Source: Zarea fungicola (lineage: Eukaryota > Ascomycota > Sordariomycetes > Hypocreales > Cordycipitaceae). From it: a stretch of DNA of 64,000 nt. Shown piece after piece: positions 60,056 through 64,000 of this stretch. The DNA lies in contig FWCC01000219.1 in the NCBI GenBank assembly GCA_900169235.1, positions 167,977 through 231,976 on the forward strand. Direction: 5' to 3'. A model generated the notes under the pieces. It worked only from the letters and a program-made list of their open reading frames with translations. It was not told where the DNA came from and made no database searches. The position numbers were made by a program, and so were the translations under genes. Within the stretch, counting starts at the first letter, position 1. Every line of letters begins with the position of its first letter.

Positions 60056-62037
60056 ATGGCACCGAATGATGATGCCGTCAAGCGCCTGCTTGAGAGTAAG
60101 CCGCCCGCGACTGATGCGGCGACGTACCTCACCATTATTGAAATGTCTCTGACACCAGAGATCCTGCCGACGCTGCGGGATATCCTGGATGATGTCGATT
60201 TAACGAGCGAGATTGGATGGGATCTCGTTGAGATGCTTATCGCGGTGCCTGGAAGTGAGGCGTGCCTGGAGCGGGTCGCACATTTGGGGAATCCGCGCGA
60301 GGTTATTCTCAAAGTGCTGGAGGTCATGGAAAAGGTGACAGAGGCCGCCGAGGAGGAAGACGAGGAAGGAGAAGAGGAGAGGAGCAGCACAATCGCAGAT
60401 TCTGAAGTGTCAAAGAAGGGCAGGGGTGGCGGGAAGGAAACCATACCACCCACTCAGCAGTTTGTGACGCTCTGTGGCATGCTCGCTGTGCTACATAATC
60501 GCCTCAAAGTAAAAGCCCCCTCACGGTTCCTGCACACAACCCTCGACACTGTCTACCGCAGCTACGACGGCGCCAAACCGGAGGCCACAGCCGCCGTCAT
60601 CGCACTGGTGCGATCCCTCTCCGGCCAGAAGCGACCCCCGCTGCCAACGCGCAAATCCAGTACTGTCCTCTCCCGCTCATCCACATTCGAGGCTGGTGAT
60701 GCTAGCCGGAGTGCTCCGGACCCGGAAGCAAATGAAGACGACAAGGAGGGTAGCGACGCCGGTGAGCCTGCACTGGTGCAGCGGCTGTTGCAAGTGTTCG
60801 TGACGTGTGTGCTGGAGGCATTTGTCAACTCCAATGCGCTCGAGTGGCCCGCGCGCCTGCTCGAGTTCACGTATCCGGAGAAAATTGTGCTTGGACGAAT
60901 GACACAGATGCAGGCTTTCAAGGACGTGGATGATTTGCAAGCGAGGGATAGCCTAATTGGGCAATTAGTGGTATGGTGGCAGCCCATGCTCTTAATACTC
61001 TCTGATGTTCTTGAACTAATGTGCGGTGCATAAAGTCTCTCGCGGGCGATTTAGGGCTTTCCAAACTTCCCTCTCACAAGATTCAGGAAGCATTTACCTC
61101 ACCAATTTGTACAGATCCGTTATCTAGGGAGCTCAACATTGAGAGGCCCGAAGCCATGGGCTTTGCCACAGGAGGTCTCGCCGCCCTAGTTGCGTATTGG
61201 ATGTTTTCCACGGACATGTTTGATGCGCAGCACAGCATTCCCGATTTCCACATCTTTTCCAACCACCACTCCCTACTCAAGGATTTCCTCGAATGTGGCC
61301 CGCAGGAACAAATCACCAGCAATCCAGGCACTGTTGAGGCGCTTCTCGTAATGGGTATCTGGCTACACACACACTCGCGCCTGCTTGCGACTTCCTCAGA
61401 AGCGGAAGACGACTTCATGTCTTACCACCACCTCCTTACCCTCATCGCTGTCTTCCACACAAACCCTCGCGTGCGCCAGTCCGCCATCACACTCGCGGGG
61501 CTCGTCCTCCACGCCGCACCCGAAGAGGACCGCTTGTCCATCTTAGAGGATCTCCTCGAGAACTGCATGTTTTCTTCACTGCAGTCCTGCGCCGTCTCCT
61601 GGTTCAAAGACGAGATAATTTCTGCCAGACATAGTACAAAGGGGAGTCGCAGTAGCAGGTTTGCAACCGCAGAATGCCTCGAGAAGCTGCAGTACGCACT
61701 ATTCCCTGACCTCACGCGTCTACAGGATGAGACGCAGGATACCGATGCGCTGCTGGAGTTTTGGGTGCAGGCGTGGCCGTTTCAGCTGCAAGTGGCCAAC
61801 TTCGCTGTATTTATCTTTGGAGAGAGCTACAAGGATATGACACCCGCGGGGATGGCAGCCGCCATCGAGCATAGATATGTTGAGCCACTGTTACACTTGG
61901 CAACTGTACTGCGGGGCTCGACTGGGGACCAGGATAATAAGAGCCTGGACAGTTCTGCACCGCAGGGCGGCGCAGGGCAGCTACTGGGAACTTTGGACAT
62001 CCTGACGGACACACTTGGGAGGGTCGCGCTGCAATAG
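60056..62037 (+). CDS. YAP-binding/ALF4/glomulin-family protein
   Basis: There are two exons, 60056-60970 and 61036-62037, giving 638 aa. The intron (GTATGG...CTAAT...AAAG) restores the frame between two long open stretches and yields QLVSLAGDLGL. The protein is an all-helical HEAT-like repeat protein. The SEIGWDLVEMLIAVPGSEACLERVAHLGNPREV block is the hallmark of the Ybp1/Ybp2-ALF4-glomulin family. An acidic EEEDEEGEEE loop and a Ser-rich insertion interrupt the solenoid. In yeast, Ybp1 helps peroxide oxidation of Yap1 and Ybp2 acts at kinetochores; glomulin inhibits RBX1 of cullin ligases. Which role applies here is not visible. It is tail-to-tail with the Spp2-like gene, 195 bp apart. Confidence 0.85.
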
Positions 62038-62232
62038 GGACCTTTTGAATGATTTTATGCCGTCGAGAGAGGGGCATGTGTATCAAGCAAAATATACGAA
62101 TGCATGAAATTTGAATAAAAAATAAGAAACAAAGGCGCTGAAGTATGCTGCTTTGCTTTAATGCAAATCGTCCAAATTTCCAGAAACGCCGTGATATGCC
62201 TATGAAAATCCCGAAAAAAAAGAAAAGACGTA

Positions 62233-63402
62233 TTACCGCCGTCGATCTCTATCGTAACCATGATTACGGTCCCTGTCCCTGTCCCTGATCTTGTCGCGAT
62301 CTCTATGACTGTGACTGTGACCCATTCCGTGCCTATATCCATCCCTATCCCTATCCCTATCTCGGTCGGGATCTCGGGGTCGATCATTGCGATCCCTCTC
62401 TTTCTCGGTTTTGTAGCTATCCTGCCGTCCCCCCCTTCGTTCTTGCTTCTTCTTCTCCTCCTCCCGCCTATAATCCGCCAATCTCGGCGGCCGCTTCCTG
62501 CCTCCGGGACCACCGCTCCCACCCTTTTGATTCCAGGCGCCCAAGTCCTCGGCATCTGTCAGCTCCTTGGCACCTAGGCCGAGCCTGTTTTGCCGCCGTA
62601 CCACCTCTTTACGTTTCGCCCCGCGTGGCTCACCGTTCCAGCCCATGCCGCGCAGCAGTGCGGCGCCAAATTCCTCCACCGGCATCGCCTCATAGTCGGC
62701 CAACGTAGATGCGGCACCTGCGGCGTCAACGTCGCGTGCGTAAGCATCGTCTTCGGTGATGATGACCTTATCTTCCTTGGTTGGCCGCTTGCCTAGCAGC
62801 GCATCCATGGCCTCTTCGTCAGCGGTACGTGGCAAGGGAGGCGTTTCCCCGTTGGTATTGTCGTCCGCTGCAACATCAGTAACAGTGTTATGAGTGTCCT
62901 GGACCTGCATATCTTCAGCAGACGTGGTTGGTCGTTCCTTGACTGTGAGACCCCATTTAATCCCTGAATCTTGGTCTGCGGGCGCAGTCTCGACGCTGTC
63001 ACCGTTTTGCGCGGCGCGTGCCTCGGGTGGCAGTATGTTCTTACTACCTCGCCCATTCCGTTGCTGCTGCTGGCCCTTGACCGCATCTCTCCAGTCGCGA
63101 TTTGGCTGGCGCGCAATCACATACTCCTTTCTCACTTTGTCTTCCTCTGCTTCCTTCCTTTTGCGCTCCGTCTCTGCGCCGTCGGCTCCAAAGCCTGTAA
63201 TGGCTTCATGTTTTCCGCGATGCCGTCGGTCGTCCTCTGTGTCGGAGTCGGAATCAGCACCGCCAAATGCGCGCGACTGGGTGGTTGGGCGAGGGCGCTT
63301 GCCAAGCGATGATAGTGGCGCATTGGGCTTTGGTGATGAAGACGCCGATAAAGAGCCAAATTTGATGGCTATACGGCCAGCACCTTTGTTTGTATCGGTC
63401 AT
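62233..63402 (-). CDS. spp2: Spp2-like G-patch pre-mRNA splicing factor
   Basis: This is an intronless 389-aa nuclear protein. The N-terminus (AGRIAIKFGSLSASSSPK) and the later YVIARQPNRDWRD and GIKWGLTVKE blocks match the Spp2/MOS2/GPKOW family. The G-patch core reads VEEFGAALLRGMGWNGEP with KRRQNRLGLGA-like continuation at about residues 243-280. Spp2 uses its G-patch to activate the DEAH helicase Prp2 for the first catalytic step of splicing. The C-terminus is an Arg/Asp dipeptide-rich tail, encoded by a degenerate hexamer repeat near 62337-62366, with Ser/His-rich interruptions. This RD tail is longer than in yeast Spp2 (185 aa) but common in filamentous fungi. Confidence 0.9.
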   Translation of the reverse strand: MTDTNKGAGRIAIKFGSLSASSSPKPNAPLSSLGKRPRPTTQSRAFGGADSDSDTEDDRRHRGKHEAITGFGADGAETERKRKEAEEDKVRKEYVIARQPNRDWRDAVKGQQQQRNGRGSKNILPPEARAAQNGDSVETAPADQDSGIKWGLTVKERPTTSAEDMQVQDTHNTVTDVAADDNTNGETPPLPRTADEEAMDALLGKRPTKEDKVIITEDDAYARDVDAAGAASTLADYEAMPVEEFGAALLRGMGWNGEPRGAKRKEVVRRQNRLGLGAKELTDAEDLGAWNQKGGSGGPGGRKRPPRLADYRREEEKKKQERRGGRQDSYKTEKERDRNDRPRDPDRDRDRDRDGYRHGMGHSHSHRDRDKIRDRDRDRNHGYDRDRRR

Positions 63403-64000
63403 GGCAAGTGCTTGTTTGCCTGAGAAGAGGGGGGAACGTTGTGATGGAGATTGCAGAACAAAGTCGTCACGCCTTGAATTATTTTCTATGGGTCAGGCTG
63501 GACCGACGTCACTAGTGTTGGGAATTATTATCTGTGTGGCGGCTAGTGCTGCTTGGCCGTGGCTGAGGGTCCTGGGGCTGAACTGCAGCCTATTATCCTG
63601 GAGTACATTCGGAGTAGCTATAGGCAGGGCCTGGCCTTCGACATTGTACAACTGTACTCCGTAGTATCATGTCAGATACTGTCGGGAGATTGTCAACATA
63701 CTGGTAGGTGTCAGTTTAGAGGTGCCACTTGTGGTCAACGTTTGTCTTGTAAGTATTGGCTTGAGTTAACGCTGCGCTATCATAACAAAACGTGGAGAAC
63801 ACGATAATTAAATTGAAACAGCTTCATCATATAGATATTATTGCAAAGAAAAGGCAAGTAGTTGAAACGAATCAAACCGAAAACCTTTATTGATCTGGCA
63901 AGCAAACTTCATTGTATCATTTCCAACACGCACTATATCCAGAGCGTCCTAGCGGCCAGCACTGAAAGCTCATGTACCCCACAGAAAATCCACCATACCA
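63403..64000. other. Spp2-like gene promoter and window end
   Basis: This is the promoter side of the Spp2-like gene. It contains GTACTCCGTAG (63654-63664). No gene is supported up to the window end. Confidence 0.4.

Noticed and set aside
59575..60453. 292-codon minus-strand frame
   Set aside because: It is antisense to the 5' part of the Ybp-like gene, and the Ser-rich composition is that expected of an antisense shadow.
1..64000. Secondary-metabolite cluster, CRISPR array, rRNA or intact transposon
   Set aside because: No PKS, NRPS or terpene synthase, no regular spaced repeats, no rRNA-like sequence, and no transposase or reverse transcriptase motif was seen in any frame.

Overview
The window is nuclear DNA of a filamentous ascomycete, most likely a Sordariomycete of the order Hypocreales. 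The evidence is short spliceosomal introns (about 50-100 nt, GTNNGT donors, CTAAC/CTGAC branch sites, YAG acceptors), single-gene transcription units on both strands, long intergenic gaps, and a protein set (group I G-alpha, cullin-4, Tel1, Nup192, Mip1, Zn2Cys6 factor, DUF7702 protein) typical of that group. The species cannot be named from sequence alone. I support 19 protein-coding genes. No tRNA, rRNA, CRISPR array or intact transposon was recognised.

Layout: 0.5-2.3 kb cytochrome P450 (+); 3.2-4.1 kb seven-TM DUF7702 protein (+); 4.4-5.4 kb DUF1771-Smr protein ending in a CaaX box (-); 6.5-7.1 kb small Ser-rich protein (+); 7.1-11.3 kb non-coding, ending in a 720-nt ATG-free leader of the G-alpha gene gna1 (11.3-12.6 kb, +); 14.0-16.7 kb cullin-4 (+); 19.2-20.9 kb disordered Pro/Gln-rich protein (+); 22.1-23.2 kb GT17 glycosyltransferase (+). 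23.9-32.6 kb holds an apparent catabolic island: a fused hydantoinase A-DUF917 protein (-), a divergent NCS1 nucleobase/hydantoin-type permease (+) and a Zn2Cys6 regulator (+). 33.8-35.2 kb RING finger protein, Slx8-like (+); 36.0-41.2 kb nucleoporin Nup192 (-), divergent from Tel1/ATM kinase at 41.8-50.8 kb (+); 51.1-51.8 kb GNAT acetyltransferase (-); 52.3-53.8 kb possible decayed gene; 54.3-54.9 kb DJ-1/PfpI protein (+); 55.8-59.3 kb mitochondrial DNA polymerase Mip1 (+); 60.1-62.0 kb YAP-binding/ALF4/glomulin-family protein (+); 62.2-63.4 kb Spp2-like G-patch splicing factor (-).

Most genes are unlinked housekeeping functions: signalling, ubiquitin ligation, nuclear pore, DNA damage, mtDNA replication and splicing. 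The exception is the hydantoinase-permease-regulator island. There an importer and a two-domain intracellular enzyme share a 475-bp promoter holding two CCG-N9-CGG everted repeats and a GATAAG site, and a zinc-cluster factor lies just downstream. I infer a substrate-inducible, nitrogen-regulated pathway for a cyclic ureide or hydantoin-like nitrogen source. This is the best candidate here for an undescribed system. Exon boundaries were placed by hand from splice motifs and frame continuity. The weakest are the tel1 5' end, the last exon of the Ser-rich gene and the last intron of the permease.
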